DNA of 53,792 bases from Heterotrichella gracilis (lineage: Eukaryota > Sar > Xanthophyceae > Tribonematales > Xanthonemataceae). Below are positions 1 through 11,459 of this stretch, piece by piece; position 1 is the first letter of the stretch; the number at the start of each line of letters is the position of its first letter. Under the pieces are notes generated by a model. It was not told the DNA's origin and ran no database searches. It was given only the letters and a program-made list of their open reading frames with translations. Position numbers and translations under genes: made by a program. Location: positions 1 through 53,792 of the forward strand of contig JAULBX010025986.1 in assembly GCA_032358255.1 (NCBI GenBank), written 5' to 3'.

Positions 1-109
1 GGGGGTGTCAAAAGTCTGGGGATCCAAACATCCGATACGCTAGGATGATGTCTGGAATATGTTTTTCTCCCGCCCCCTGAGGTTTACAAGATTTATTTGA
101 CAGTCAGTG

Positions 110-175
110 TCAGTTAAGCCTTGTCTCTAATACTGGGGTGAGGCATACCCAGACATGCTAACCTGGCTTCAAAGC
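110..175. repeat. short dispersed repeat
   Basis: A stretch of about 60 bases holding CTGGGGT..GCATACCCAGACATG matches, in reverse complement, the stretch at about 30598-30660. The two copies share the same short words in the same order with a few differences. Its nature is unknown; it sits just beyond the 3' end of a LINE copy here. Confidence 0.5.
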
Positions 176-206
176 TGGAAAGCAAATAGTTCCTTACTTA
201 CTTATT

Positions 207-1360
207 TGACAGTCACATGCAGGGAGCCAACCCGGACTCGCGAGACTGTTGGAGGCGCGTAAAAAAGTCGCCCCGCTCAATAAAAAGTATGTGAATTAAT
301 GGAGGCACATTGGCCCCACATTTACTACTAAAGAAGCTAAACAAGTTTCTGGAAATATCATCATAACAACTACGAAACGTTTCTCGGATGCCGTGGTATA
401 GTGGACATTCAATTAAAAAATGGTGTTCGTCTTCAACATGATGTTGTCCAATGGACATTCAATTATAAAATGGTGTTCGTCTTCAACATGATGTTGTCCA
501 ATCGTCGCCAGCGCAGTATATGCACAACCTATGTTCATAATCAACGCGTCTCCATCTACCTGTTTCAACCTCAAGATTATGGGCACCCAGTCTTAACCTG
601 GCTAATTCAATCCTATGGCTTTTGCACAAGTCCCAAGTCAAATATTCTGCCATTGAACCCCGATCACCCCCGTGTATGCTAACATACTGCACAGTTTTCC
701 TACTCGCATTGACTGTATTTGACCTCAAGTATGCCAGCTTTGCTGTTTCCAATAGCTCCTCGATCTCTAGCGCTTCCAAGCTGGGCGTCAGGATAGGTGT
801 GCCACAAGGCTGGCTTGCTACTGCGCTGGCATCAACCATCTCCCCCGCGAGGGATATGTGGCCATGTGCCTGGAGATGTGCGTGCTCTAATTGAGGTTCG
901 GTTGCCCAAGCCGAGGAGCTGTAGCCGCCCTGTTTGTGGTTCCCTGCCTGAGTCACTCTAGTCACTCCAACCCCTGGCGCCAGATCTTCAGGTCCATTCG
1001 TAGTAATCCACTGATGTAGTTGTGCTGTCCATGAGTGCTTAACTGAGCGCTGCTATCTAATCCATTGGTATGTTGACATTGATAACCTAGAACTGCCTGT
1101 TTCCAAAAAATCCACCATGCGGTTATAAAATTTCAACCTATGCTTCTGCCCCACAAACTGCAAGGGTAGTTGGCCAGCTTCACTGTACACCATAAATTTT
1201 GTAGTGGAGGTCCTGATACCTAACAATTTTCACAAAAATAGCTTGTATACCTTTTCAAGTATCTCACAGCCTGACTGCATGTACTGCGTCCCCCACACTT
1301 CACAGCCGTATAAAAGCACTGGTAAAACCAAGGTATATACATTCATTGAAAATGGACTTG
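207..1360 (-). mobile_element. LINE family A, 5'-truncated copy (3' half with zinc-knuckle tail)
   Basis: The minus strand encodes the C-terminal end of a non-LTR retrotransposon polyprotein: an RLRLGAHNLEVETGRWRR stretch, a CIYC pair followed by H..H/C residues (VEDEHHF.IECPLYH), and a tail ending QQSRESGLAP. This is the zinc-binding region found after the reverse transcriptase in plant and algal LINEs. The same sequence recurs at 7753-8036, 24045-24800, 42300-42690 and 46395-46510. The part from about 960 to 1360 matches about 24740-25140 of the longer copy. Reading frames are broken several times, so the copy is dead. The family's shared 3' end reads TGACAGTCAC..CAGGGAGCCAACCCGG on the plus strand. 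Confidence 0.8.
402..501. repeat. 50-bp direct tandem duplication inside the LINE
   Basis: Two head-to-tail copies (402-451 and 452-501) differ at about one base. The unit length is not a multiple of three, so it shifts the frame of the zinc-knuckle region of this LINE copy. Other family A copies carry the unit once. Confidence 0.85.
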
Positions 1361-1479
1361 CTCATGGGTGGTGCAATCGGTAGCATCTGACGGTTGTAGC
1401 AGCCACTTGTAATGCACCACCATTGGTCATGCGCAAGGGCTGTCAGCAGTTGGCCGGTGGCAGTTACAAAACATCATTT

Positions 1480-2351
1480 TTATGCATTTGGCATGCATGG
1501 CATCAGATGCAAACACCTCACCTCCTGTGGACTGCAAAGGAAACACAAAGGATTTGAAGGCCAATGACAACAACAAGGAGGAGGAGGCCAAGAAGAAGAG
1601 GAAGAAAGGCAAGGGTGACAACAATCTCATCAGCCTCCTGCAGGAAGCGCAGGCACAAACGCAAGCAGAGACAAAGAGGACAGCTGCCCAGAGAAGGGTG
1701 CGTTTGGCCTGCTGTGCATCACGAGGAACAATTTGCTAGTGAGCATTATTTGAGCAAGGGTTTGCCATTGCTGCGCAAGGGTTGCACAGTGCTGCCACAC
1801 AAAGCAATGCTACCATCTTGAAGATTTCTGATCACAGTGTATAAGCACGTGCTGTGTGCAACTGAGCATAAGCAGTGTATCGGCTGTTGGGTCCACGGTA
1901 TCTGCGCTTTCACTTTACATGATTTCATGCATCCAATTCAGGCGGCCGCCACCAAGCTGGCACAGCAGCAGGAGGCGGCAAAGAAGCGCAAGCAACCAAG
2001 CACAGCGCAGGAGTCGTAAAAGGTAAGCTCTTGCAGCGCATGTGGCGCGTGCACCCGCAGATGGTTGGTGCGCCAATCCAGTTTATACAACCTGCTGCAA
2101 ACATTCTCACACCGCGTGTGCGCACTGCCTACTTCAGAGAATGGTACATCTGTATGGATGGTTGCCACGCATGTGACTAAGTGTTTGTGCACAGGTCGGC
2201 CCCAAGAAGCGGGGGAGGCCTCCAAAGACAGCTGCTGTGCCACACCTAGTCGACGATGAGGCAGGCTGCAGCCATGGCACTTCCGGGAATGATGATGAGG
2301 AGGGGGACGGGGAGGACAATGATATCAGTTCCAGCGAGGAGGATGAGGAGT
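1480..2351 (+). CDS. C-terminal exons of a Lys/Gln-rich AT-hook protein (in-frame stop; possibly broken)
   Basis: Three exons fit in phase 0. The first (to 1697, before GTGCGT) is rich in Lys/Glu and then Gln (KEEEAKKKRKKGKG, EAQAQTQAETKR). The second (1942-2022, before GTAAGC) continues in the same style (AAATKLAQQQEAAKKRKQ). The third (2195-2351) encodes VGPKKRGRPPK, a classic AT-hook that binds the DNA minor groove, followed by an acidic tail (SSSEEDEE) and a stop. Such tails are typical of nuclear chromatin proteins. The problem is a TAA codon six bases before the second donor, in the frame that joins the other exons. Either the protein ends there, the splicing differs, or the gene is disabled. 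The 5' part was not found; upstream sequence is LINE debris. The family is not identifiable. Confidence 0.5.
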
Positions 2352-3405
2352 GAGCAACAGGTTTGTTGATGCACTGTGTGCCACTGTACCCTTCAGGATG
2401 CTTAGCACCTACCCATTATATCCAGCCCATGCATACATGGGGCTGCCAGGCAGCTGTCATAATCATTGTGGCAGGTGCATCATTCCAGCAACAGCCAGCA
2501 TATTGGACGATTCCAAAATCAGGCTGCGCAGCCGCTGTTAGTCTTATACTTGTTAATTTATTTCATACAGTGCCTGCTACTGTGCCAGCGCTGCCAGCAC
2601 ATAGTGATTCTACGCCAGCCATCAGTGACACTGTGTAGATATCAAGGGCTTTTATTTTAGTTTGCTAGTAGCAGCCGCAGTAGTTGAAAATTTTGTGGAC
2701 ATGTGAATATGCCATGACTGCTCCTCCGCATGAACATTGGGTGATTTCATGCCATTCCCCCGCAGGCAAGATGGAGTCGTCCAAGCCAGCCACAGCCGCT
2801 ACCCAGCCTGCATGCCACAGCCGCTGCCCAAGCGCTGACCTGGCCAAGCCGCTGCCTAAGCGCTGACCCGGCAAGACTGAGTGCCGCAGCATGTGAAACC
2901 CGGACCCGCTGGTTGGAGAGCACAGTAGGGAGTATACTATAATATACACACATATGCAACATTCACTTGGTGCTCATATCTATTAATGAGTCTGTACACC
3001 AGCTGCAGAATGGCCAGCGTAGGCTGCAGCGCATTCTTAATAAATTTTGCACTTGATTACACTTCAAGTGTACAGTGTACAAGCTATAGCTTATAGTATT
3101 TGACATTTACAGGCATGTTTTGCAAAGCATTGACCTTACCAATAACTGTCTTGGGTGCGCTGCGTTGCCAACAGCTGCTGCACAAAGCGTGATGGTTCCA
3201 TGCTTGATCAAGAAATGTGGGCGTGTATGATACATATGATACATTTGCGCGCTGGCACACATGTTTTTCTGCTAAGTGCTGCCAATTGCAAGCAGCTTAG
3301 CATGCCTGAAAACAGGCAACTGCATGTCTTAGCCATGGCAACTGCCTGGCTATTAGCCTGTATGGCTAACTGTAACATACCCAGCATTATCCGACAAATT
3401 ACCGG
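2352..3405. other. no gene recognised
   Basis: Only short unconvincing open frames are present. A 28-bp unit with CCGCTGCC[C/T]AAGCGCTGACC occurs twice head to tail at 2821-2875. Nothing else stands out. Confidence 0.4.
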
Positions 3406-3850
3406 CTAAACCCCGGCTACCACCAAGTCTCCACGCCTGCATTGGCCAGCCTGTAGCCGGACAAATCCTGGCTACACATGCATTAGCCACTGACTACAGC
3501 AGTTGCCGGCTGAATAACTTTTTCATTTGCCAATCCTTTTCCAGGCGTAGCCAGCTAAATTCTGGCAAAGACACGGCAAAACCCTGGCCACCACCACAGA
3601 AAGAACCTGCATTGGCCAACCTTTAGCCGGATAAATCCTGGCAAAGCATGCATTCGCCGGCTGGCTACAGCATTTGCCGGGTTTAATTTGTTGCATTCTC
3701 CAAGGTTTTTCCAAGTGTAGTCAGCCAAAGCCTGGCAAACCTGTGGCTAAACCCTGACAACCTTCAAGCCTCTGAAATACCTCAGCCCGGCACTGGCCAG
3801 CCTCTAGCCGGCTAAACCCTGGCCAAACCAGTTTTCCAGCGGCTAAAAAA
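3406..3850. repeat. ~170-bp tandem repeat, about 2.5 units
   Basis: Units start at 3406, 3577 and 3747 with (C/A)TAAACCC(C/T)GG-like words and share GCATTGGCCA.CCT.TAGCCGG.(T/A)AAATCCTGG and the GCCGGCTGGCTACAGCA..TTGCCGG block. Copies are diverged by roughly 15-25% by eye. The unit length resembles satellite monomers, but the array is short. Confidence 0.75.
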
Positions 3851-3964
3851 TGGCTACTTCTTGGCCAAAGGTGCGGCAAAGGAGGCGAGTTTAGCCAGAC
3901 TGTAGCCACCAGTTGCCACTGTGTAGCCAAGCACGGTTCCCATAGTGATATAGCAGACAGTTGG

Positions 3965-4601
3965 CATTTCAATTTGCTGTTTGTTATCCCCATCATTGCA
4001 CATCTGCGCATCATATAAATCATGGCGTTTCTAGCAGCCACTGCTAATACCTCTACGGCTGCCTTGAAGTCTGCCTTTCTATGGAAAACAATACCTAAAT
4101 AACAATACTGTTATACTTTATCTAACTGGGCGCCCATGTACTGAAACTGCTCTCCAGCCATGTAAGTGGCTAGGTGACTACAATCGTTAAACACCACCAC
4201 TTGTTTCTTGTTCAAATTCACTGTAAGACCTTGCCTGTCACAAAAAGAATGGAGCATGTCCAGGGATGCTTGTAGTCCAATGCGAGCGCGTGAGAGGATG
4301 ACAATTTTGTCGGCGTATAGCAGGCAAGTGATTTGTACCCCACCCAGCTCCGGGGCATGTGTCATGTGGATATTGCGCACGAGTAGTGATTCAAGCAAGT
4401 CAATATATAATCCAAAGAGAGTGGGTGACAACGGGCAACCTTGCTTAACCCCTAATGGGCAATGGAACAAGGGCGTAAGGCCCTCCGTAGGTGTCTGCAC
4501 ACATGCCTGTACATTTCTGTACATGTTAATAAGCGCGCTCAGAAAAGTGCCTCTTATTCCTGGCTGATGGAGGTGTTCTCAAAGCTGAGCCCTGGGGACT
4601 G
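3965..4601 (-). mobile_element. LINE family A reverse-transcriptase fragment
   Basis: The minus strand encodes RT motifs: GVKQGCPLSPTLFGLYIDLLE and the degenerate catalytic box CLLYADKIVI (YADD is YADK here, so a key Asp is lost), then LTVNLNKKQVVVF. The DNA matches 25150-25800 of the longer copy. It is broken on its left by the 170-bp array region and on its right by the inverted-repeat element. Confidence 0.85.
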
Positions 4602-5672
4602 TATTTCTATTACAAGGTGAAGGATTGAATGAAGTGAAGAGCTGAATCAGGGGGGTGGGGTTGCTGCGCCTGGAAAAGTTAATCTAATTCTTTTACAAGT
4701 TGAAGGATTGAATGAAGTGAAGGGCTGAATTAGGGGGTGGGTGGCTGCGCCTGGAAAAGAAATCGTATTTATTTTCCAGGGTGAAGGATTGCATGAAGTG
4801 AAGGGTTGAATCAGGGGGTTGGGTGGCTGAGCCTGAGTGAGTGAAAGTGAAGTGGTGAATACCAATCATCCCACGCTTTCCAGCCTTTCCGCCCACCACA
4901 CCTGAGCATCCTTGGGGGGACGTACGTCGACGTAGGAGGGCTCCCATGTTTTCCTAGGAGATGGACACCGGGGAGCTGGGAGGTCATGCTCCCAGTCGAA
5001 ATCCAAAATGTCAGTGGGACTCTCAGCAGATATCCTCATTACCCTACCCTATCGGTAAGGGTCCCATTGCAGATGCCAGATGGCACTGCCAGTGGCAGCC
5101 AATTTTTTTGAATTACAGCACCCATCTCGTGTGCAAGCATTGCATGTCACCTGTTTCGGTATTGCTAGGCAGGCTACTGGCTTCTGGAACGAGTTCAAGA
5201 GTGCACTGGCATTGACTTTGCATGCCGATGGAGGTGGTCCCCTGCAAAACTGCTACCTCGTAACACCCTGTCGATGAGCACCCGTCATGCCTAGGCCGTT
5301 GAAACTTCGAAACGTTGCAGTTGGAGCAGCCTGGCCATCGTCTACCGATGCATTCTTTGTTTTTTAAATCAATGAACTTTAAGCCTTTTCGGGTTTCGTT
5401 TGAGTCATGGTTCTCGAGATTTCGCCGACGTGTCGTCAAGTCTTATGCCTGGGAGGGCTCCCCGTCGTCTGGGCGTACAGGGGCCCTTGCGCCCAGACCA
5501 CAGCCCAAAGGGACCTGGGAGGGCTCCTTGAAAAAGCTAGGAGCGACCTGGGAGATGGACGTATGTGAATACCCTCTAAGGCTGCATGTGTAAGAGCATC
5601 AGTAAATACACTGTGAACTTTATGAGTTCACATTAAAGTCGTTGAAAGAATAAGACCTTGTTGATATTCTGT
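4602..5672. mobile_element. partial copy (3' part) of the ~1.2 kb inverted-repeat element, interrupted
   Basis: The left part repeats units of GTGAAGGATTGAATGAAGTG..GGGGGTGGGTGGCTG(A/C)GCCTGG, and the right part ends CACTGTGAA..CATTAAAGTCGTTGAAAGAATAAGA..TTCTGT. The same pieces form the right half of the complete copies at 8037-9209 and 28600-29882. The copy lacks the left half and is split by the insertion at 4864-5564. Confidence 0.75.
4864..5564. mobile_element. 701-bp insertion with 9-bp target-site duplication
   Basis: GTGAATACC occurs at 4855-4863 and again at 5565-5573. In the complete copies of the host element these flanks are adjacent (GTGGTGAATAAGGC..). The inserted sequence has no clear terminal inverted repeats and no recognised coding. 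GGAGGGCTCC words near both ends and GGAGATGGAC at both ends suggest partial internal symmetry. The superfamily is unknown; a 9-bp duplication is usual for Mutator-like elements. Confidence 0.6.
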
Positions 5673-6807
5673 CAAAATTGACGTCAGTACTGATAGACGT
5701 TATTAACACGTTCAATATGCTCAATATTTCTCTGGTGCCTTTTCCAAAAGATCATTGTCAAGCATAGCTGCTGTGTGGGCTGCAAACTTTTTGAACCGGT
5801 CCCTTGACCGGACTTATTGAGGGGCCTCGGAGGGGAAATTTCTGCTTCAAAGCAGACTAGGCTGGGAGCATTTTTGGTTATCGTGGACTGCCCTAACAAA
5901 GCTGTGTGGTGCTAAAAGGAGGATGCAGTGCCTAAAGGAAAAATCCTGGTTTGGCGTGATATAATGTGACACAATAGCTATATGCTGCAAAAGCATGGTT
6001 ATCTGCACAACCCAGTCACCGGCTTAAACGTGCAGCGTGGAGGGGGTGGGGGAGTTGGACGGGGTCATTGCGCTGCTGGGTAACTGATAACAATTGTAAC
6101 AGTTGCCACTAGGCAGATTCAATACATAAGGCAACGACGTAAGCAAGGATGGCCGTGCGTTTTGCCGCTGTTTCTGTGTAGTTCTGTGGTTGCGCCGTCC
6201 CTGTCAGAGAGTGGTACTGTAAAATTTGTTGCTCTAAAGACACTGAGAAGTACGAACAAGCTACTTGGGTTGCACGTAGGGATCCGACGAGAGGAGCAGT
6301 CCTTCTTGCAACACTGTGTCCTTGTTGCCACCCTGTGTGGATGCAGTCCTTGAACAATTGTGTCTTGCAGGTAAGGTGCTGCTTTTAATAATAATCATAA
6401 TAGGTAAGGTGCTGCCAGGCTGAATGGTGTTTTACCTTTAAGGTGTAGTGGTGCCATGCTATGCATTCCGATAAGCATCGAGGACGTAACATGAGGTAAT
6501 GGGAGGCACTATTAAATCTGATCAGTTGAGAAACCTTGTTTAGCTAAACTAACCCTGGGGTTATTCTGTGGAGCAGTTGCAACTGCAACCCATTAGCAGT
6601 AGGTGCATAATTACGGTTTGGACTTGCTAAGTGCATATCCTGGACATCTGCCGGTTTGTACTAATTGGCGCAGTCTTGTTACTACTGCAAAGGTTACGCG
6701 TTTGCACCCTGCAGGTGAAACCCTAAACCCCTGCCTAAACCCCCTCAAGGGGAATACAAGGGGTTAGGGGTGCCCTGGTTAGTTGGTTAGTTAGATAGTT
6801 AGTTACA
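5673..6807. other. no gene recognised
   Basis: No convincing coding. CCCTAAACCCC-like degenerate telomeric words lie at 6719-6745, and a TTAG-rich simple stretch at 6779-6806. Confidence 0.4.
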
Positions 6808-7160
6808 TGCATTCCAGCAATACAGCCTGATTAGCAGTCAGTCTTGCACATGCGGCGCCACGCAGCTCGATCCTGGCACTGTTTGAACCATCTATTGATC
6901 CCACGCAATTCGAGGTCCTGCTGGAGTACGTCAGCCCATGTGGCACTTGGCTTACCAACCCCGCTTGCTCCCTCTATCCTACCAAACACCATACATTTAG
7001 GAAACCGCTTGTCTGATAAACGTCCTAAATGCCCCAACCAGCTTAGCCTAATGTTCCTGAGTTTGTCAGTTATGCATTGTTGCCACACTTACTCCAGGAG
7101 AAAGGAAATGGGGGTGTGTGCCAACCTTGAAACCCCACACAGAGCCCAGGAATTGTTCTA
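6808..7160 (-). mobile_element. LINE family B, extreme 3' end
   Basis: The minus strand encodes LSWLGHLGRLSDKRFPK.MVFG followed by ATWADVLQQDLELRGINRW, the C-terminal region found after the reverse transcriptase in family B (compare KWLGHLGRTADDRLPKRMVFG at 18385-18450). The copy is 5'-truncated. Confidence 0.8.
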
Positions 7161-7239
7161 AAAACATTTATAATCTAGCTTGAAACTTTTTTCAGGTATG
7201 GTCCAGTAATTTATGCACCAGGGCGGAAATTTACCGGAC

Positions 7240-7345
7240 CACCTAAACCGCTAGCCTAACCCTAAACCCTAAATGCTAAACCCTAAATGCTAAACGCTAA
7301 ACCCTATCTCTAAACCCTAAAATGCAACCCTAAACCCTAAAGCTC
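7240..7345. repeat. interstitial telomere-like repeats (CCCTAAA type)
   Basis: Multiple CCCTAAA, CCCTAAATG and GCTAAAC units in one orientation. This is the plant/green-algal telomere type (TTTAGGG). Smaller patches are at 6719, 25068-25088 and 41922-41938. Confidence 0.8.
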
Positions 7346-7752
7346 AAGCCCAAAGCTTAAAGGCTAAAGCTCAAATTTTGAGCTTTAGCCCAAAGCTCAA
7401 ACTTGAGCTTTGGCTATACGGGGTCCGGGAAGTATGTGCTGCAAAGATGCAACACGAGATCAGCGCCGCTGTAGATGATGTCCCAGGGATTACCTAAATG
7501 GCATGCATATCTACAAACCGATTGAAATTCGCCCCACTTTCCGTTTCAAGGTGAGGCTGTCTAATAGCCCCGCTGCCAGCCTCATATAAGAGGGTTGTCA
7601 GCACCACTGCACAAAAAAACCGGCATTTGTGAGTAAACTGATGCGCCTGTTATGCCACAAAACACCTCTGAGCGACGCAAAAGCGCCACCTGCACGGCTA
7701 AGGCGGTGTGACATCTCCGCATCTAAAGTGTTATCAAATTTTCCATGCTTTT

Positions 7753-9660
7753 TATTTGACAGTCACATTCAGGGAGCCAACCCGGGCTCACAAGACTGTT
7801 GGGGGCGCTTGAAAAAGTAGCCCAGCTTGCTAAACAATCTGTGAATTAATGGAGCCCACATTGACCCCACGTTTACTACCAAAATTCCTGAACAATTATC
7901 TGGTGATGCCGTTATAGCAGCTCTGAAATGCTTCTCTAACATCGTGGTATAGCGGACTCTCAAAAATAAAATGGTGTTCATCTTCAACATGATGCTGTCC
8001 AATCGTCTCACAGTAATTGCACAACCTCAGATCACAGACTAGAGGCCAACGAAGTCCTTGAATTCCAGTGAAGAAGAGTGAACCTAGTAGAGATTGAAGG
8101 GGTGTGCTTTGGCAGTGAAAACCCATGCTCAGAGTGCAAATTCAGCCAGAGCAGTAAAATCAACAGATTAATGAGTGAAACCACATATTTCAACTTATAA
8201 TTTAAATGAATAGCAAAATTGAGTTGTAAAATACTTTATTATTAACCAGAGTGTATAATTGTTCACCGGGGTTGGGTTCACCTCACTCGTGCCCATCATT
8301 CAATCCTTCATTCTGAAAAAGAAATACATTTTCATTTACATGCTCAGTCCCCCCCCACACACCCCCAGTTTCAGCCTTCACTTCATTCACTCCTTCAACC
8401 TGGAAAAGAAATACATTTTATTTTCCTGGCTCAGCCACCCACCCCCCAAGTTCAAGCCTTCACTCTCTACTGGAAACGCGATGGTTTTGTGTGTCGAAAA
8501 CATGTTTGCCGTTAGGCTATTCCCGATCCGGTAAACCGCCACGGACTTACCGGGAACCACAAGCGCGGACTCTCCACTCGCGTGGCCATCGACCCCCTGC
8601 ATCGCCGCAAACATTGATCGTAACGGAAATAGGGACTGCGAGCCAAGTCGTACGTACGAACTGGTAGCGAGCGACTGCAGTATTTGCGTTGTTATTTCGT
8701 ATTTTTTCGGAAACATCATCAACCATCAAACCACTGATACGGCAAACCGGCTCCCGCACTGAAAAATAAAATAAAAAATGCCATGTTAGCAAAGCATCTA
8801 ATGCAGGGGGCTGAGCGGGCCCTACGGCAAGAGGTTTGTAAAGGACAGAAAGAGAACAGGCAACTCTTTCCCGTAGGTGAAGGAGTGAATTCAGGAGTGA
8901 ATTCGAATAGGGGTGGGTGGCTGAGCCTGGAAAAGAAATTGTATTTAATTTACAGATTGAAGGATTGAATGAAGTGAAGGGTTGAATCAGGGGGGTGAGT
9001 GGCTGAGCCTGGAAAAGAAATTGTATTGAACTTACAGGTTGAAGAAATGAATGAAGTGAAGGGTTGAAGCAGGGGGTTGCCTTGACTGAGCCTGAGTGAG
9101 TGAAGTGAAGTGGTGAATAAGGCTGTATGTATACAAACTTCATGAATACACTGTGAAGTGCATGAATTTAGATAGTCGTTGAAAGAATAAGATATTGTTA
9201 GTACTCTGTCAGATCACAATCAACGCATCTACACCTACCAGTTTCAACCTCAAGATCATGGGCACCCTTTCTAAACCTGGCGAACTCATCCCTATGGCTT
9301 TTACACAAGTTCCAAGTAAAATATTCTGCCTTTGATCCCCAATCACCACCGTGTATGCTAACATATTACATAGTTTTCCTACTTGCATTGAATGTGTTTG
9401 ACCACCAATATGGCAGCTTCGCTGATTTCATGAGCTCCTCGATCTCTAGCGCTTCAGGGCTGGGTGTCAGGACAGGTGTGCCACAAGGCTGGCTTGCTAC
9501 CGCACTGGCATCAACCATCAACCCCGCGAGGTGTGTGTGGCCATGTGCTTGGGGATGCGCGTGCCCCGATCGAGGTTTGGTTGCCCAAGCCGAGGAGCTG
9601 CAGCTGCCCTGCCTGTGGTTCCCTGCCTGCCCTGCCATCATTAGTATATATATATATTAA
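7753..9660 (-). mobile_element. LINE family A 3' copy, split by the inverted-repeat element
   Basis: 7753-8036 carries the zinc-knuckle tail (minus strand: IGQHHVEDEHHFIFESPLYH) and 9219-9660 carries the preceding part of the same polyprotein (the region aligned to 540-930 of the first copy). If 8037-9209 and one CAGATCACA are removed, the two pieces join as in the uninterrupted copies (..GCACAACCT......AATCAACGC..). Frames are degenerate; the copy is dead. Confidence 0.8.
8037..9209. mobile_element. ~1.17 kb non-autonomous element with internal inverted repeats, 9-bp TSD
   Basis: CAGATCACA flanks the element exactly (8028-8036 and 9210-9218). It starts GACTAGAGGCCAACGAAG and ends GTTAGTACTCTGT. 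Internally, CTTCATTCA..CTTCAACCTGGAAAAGAAATACATTTT..CAGCCACCCACCCCCC (about 8280-8470) recurs inverted at about 8875-9090, giving a fold-back structure. The ends themselves are not inverted repeats. A 198-codon minus-strand open frame inside it is a repeat artefact. A second full copy at 28600-29882 has its own different 9-bp duplication, so this is a genuine mobile family; the enzyme that moves it is not in the window. Confidence 0.8.
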
Positions 9661-11423
9661 AACTTACTAATTAAGGTTACTTGTCCACAACTTCCACCTG
9701 CTGCCCACCTAATACAACCACTGGAAGCTCCTATTCTGTGTTGTGGTACTACTAGGATCTTGGTCTGAAGGACGCTAATCCTGTCCACTTTGGGGGCGCC
9801 TTGGTAGTTAGTAGTAAAAGGGAAAAAAGGAATGTACAGGGTGGTTACCAAATTGTCTACACCATGTTATTACCAAATTGTCCAAGCATTCATGCGGGTT
9901 CTCCATGAGAGCAATCTTAGCAGGGAGGAAATTTGATTTTTTTTTTTGTGCTTTTCATCCTTTTGGCATAATGCGTAATATGTTACTTGCAGGTTTTAGT
10001 GGTGCTAACGTCACGTAAATGCCTCCCATATCAAGCCCAACTAAGGCAGGAAAGCAAATTTACCCTCGAGGAACACAGCCGCAAATCACTGTTGAAAAGC
10101 CATTAAATAAATACACGCTCCAACCACTTGTCTAAATATGGTATTGCTCGTGCAAATTCAGGGTCCACCTAAGTACCTCTAAAAAAACCCTCTATAACCC
10201 TGGACCCTACCTGCAAAACCTATCTGCTAATATTTAGCTAAGCCTTAACCCTACAGCAAGTCCTGGAGCCAGAAAGGCCAGAAGTGGTTGGCCTCCTGCA
10301 TTCACCCACAGTGTGCGCCTCCCAACATGAAAACATCAAGTTAACCTTAACCCTGCAGGGTCCCTGGTGGTGGTATCATCAGAGTGCAGTATTTTTCATT
10401 CGGTTGCAAACCGGGTACCCTGTGATAAATTGCTATATTACTGCGGCGTGGCTAGCCTCGGGCAGCGTTGGTGGTACTTTTCTGCCCATTGGAGTTAGGG
10501 GCAGGGCAGCAAAGCGAGTGCAGCAGTTGGCAGAGCCACACCACGAGCAGAAGCAACCTGACTTTGACACGTTACAATTGAAATAAAGTCCTTGAATGAG
10601 CGTTACCTTCTATGTATATCTGACACTGCTAACAGGTGCCAGTAAACTACAGCTTGTGGTCCAGGTAAATTGGGAGTGCCCAGGCGGGCTACTAGGTATT
10701 GGGTGGCGTGTGCACACCGCCAAACAGGCACCTTTATAACACTCATATTAGCTTTGAGCTGGTTGAACATAGCACTTGCACCCATCTGGACAACCAAACT
10801 TAACTCACCAGGTGCACAGTGCATACTGTTGTCTTTTGGTAAGCCACCTGAATACAATCAAGACCAATATAACTCGCCACCTCAACTTACACTTGCAGTG
10901 CTTTCTGAAGGGAAACCACTACCAGGAGGTTGTTCCCTGCTCCAAGTTTGCCTAGCCCTACCTGCTGTATTTTACGACCACGACCACAACAATACCACGA
11001 CCAAGGTCCGTGCGTCAGTAAGCAACATACGTAGTTTGCTGTCACAGCTGTGCACACTTGATGATCAGTTGCACTTGCGTGCACTCGAAGTGCACTAGTG
11101 CCGTCAAGCACTCCGTGACGCAAAGTGCACATTACCCCATGCAAAGGCAGTGAAAGCAAGCATGCATGCATATGTGGCGCAACCCAAGTCACGAGACGCA
11201 ACCGTTGACTTGAAGCAGACATTGAAAACTCCTACAACATACATCCGTTTCATTTGAGACTGTAAGTGGCCATCGATCAGCCAAAAGTAACCAAAAACGA
11301 ACAGATACGCAGCTGGGGACTGCGAGCATTGATTACACAGCTGGGGATTGTTTACATTCATTTGGTCAATCCGTAAAGTTGTGTCCGTTTTACTCCAAAA
11401 CCTTACTAATCGTTGTCACCGTC
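9661..11423. other. no gene recognised; two open frames of unknown status
   Basis: Plus-strand open frames at 10284-10586 (100 codons, with AATAAA at about 10581) and 10670-11098 (142 codons) have no recognisable motif and no convincing splice context. A short TA repeat lies at 9646-9659, and TTTTTTTTTT at about 9938. Confidence 0.3.
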
Positions 11424-11459
11424 AAATTAGGGGTTCATTGGCTAGCGGAGGGTTGTACC

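Noticed and set aside
1480..2351. Alternative genetic code (TAA read as Gln)
   Set aside because: Other exons traced here have no in-frame TAA or TAG, and the unknown gene and LINE tails end at standard stops.
8547..9143. 198-codon minus-strand open frame
   Set aside because: It runs through the purine-rich arm of the inverted-repeat element; the translation is repeats of FTSFNPS/PPTPLIQ type, the other strand of the tandem units.
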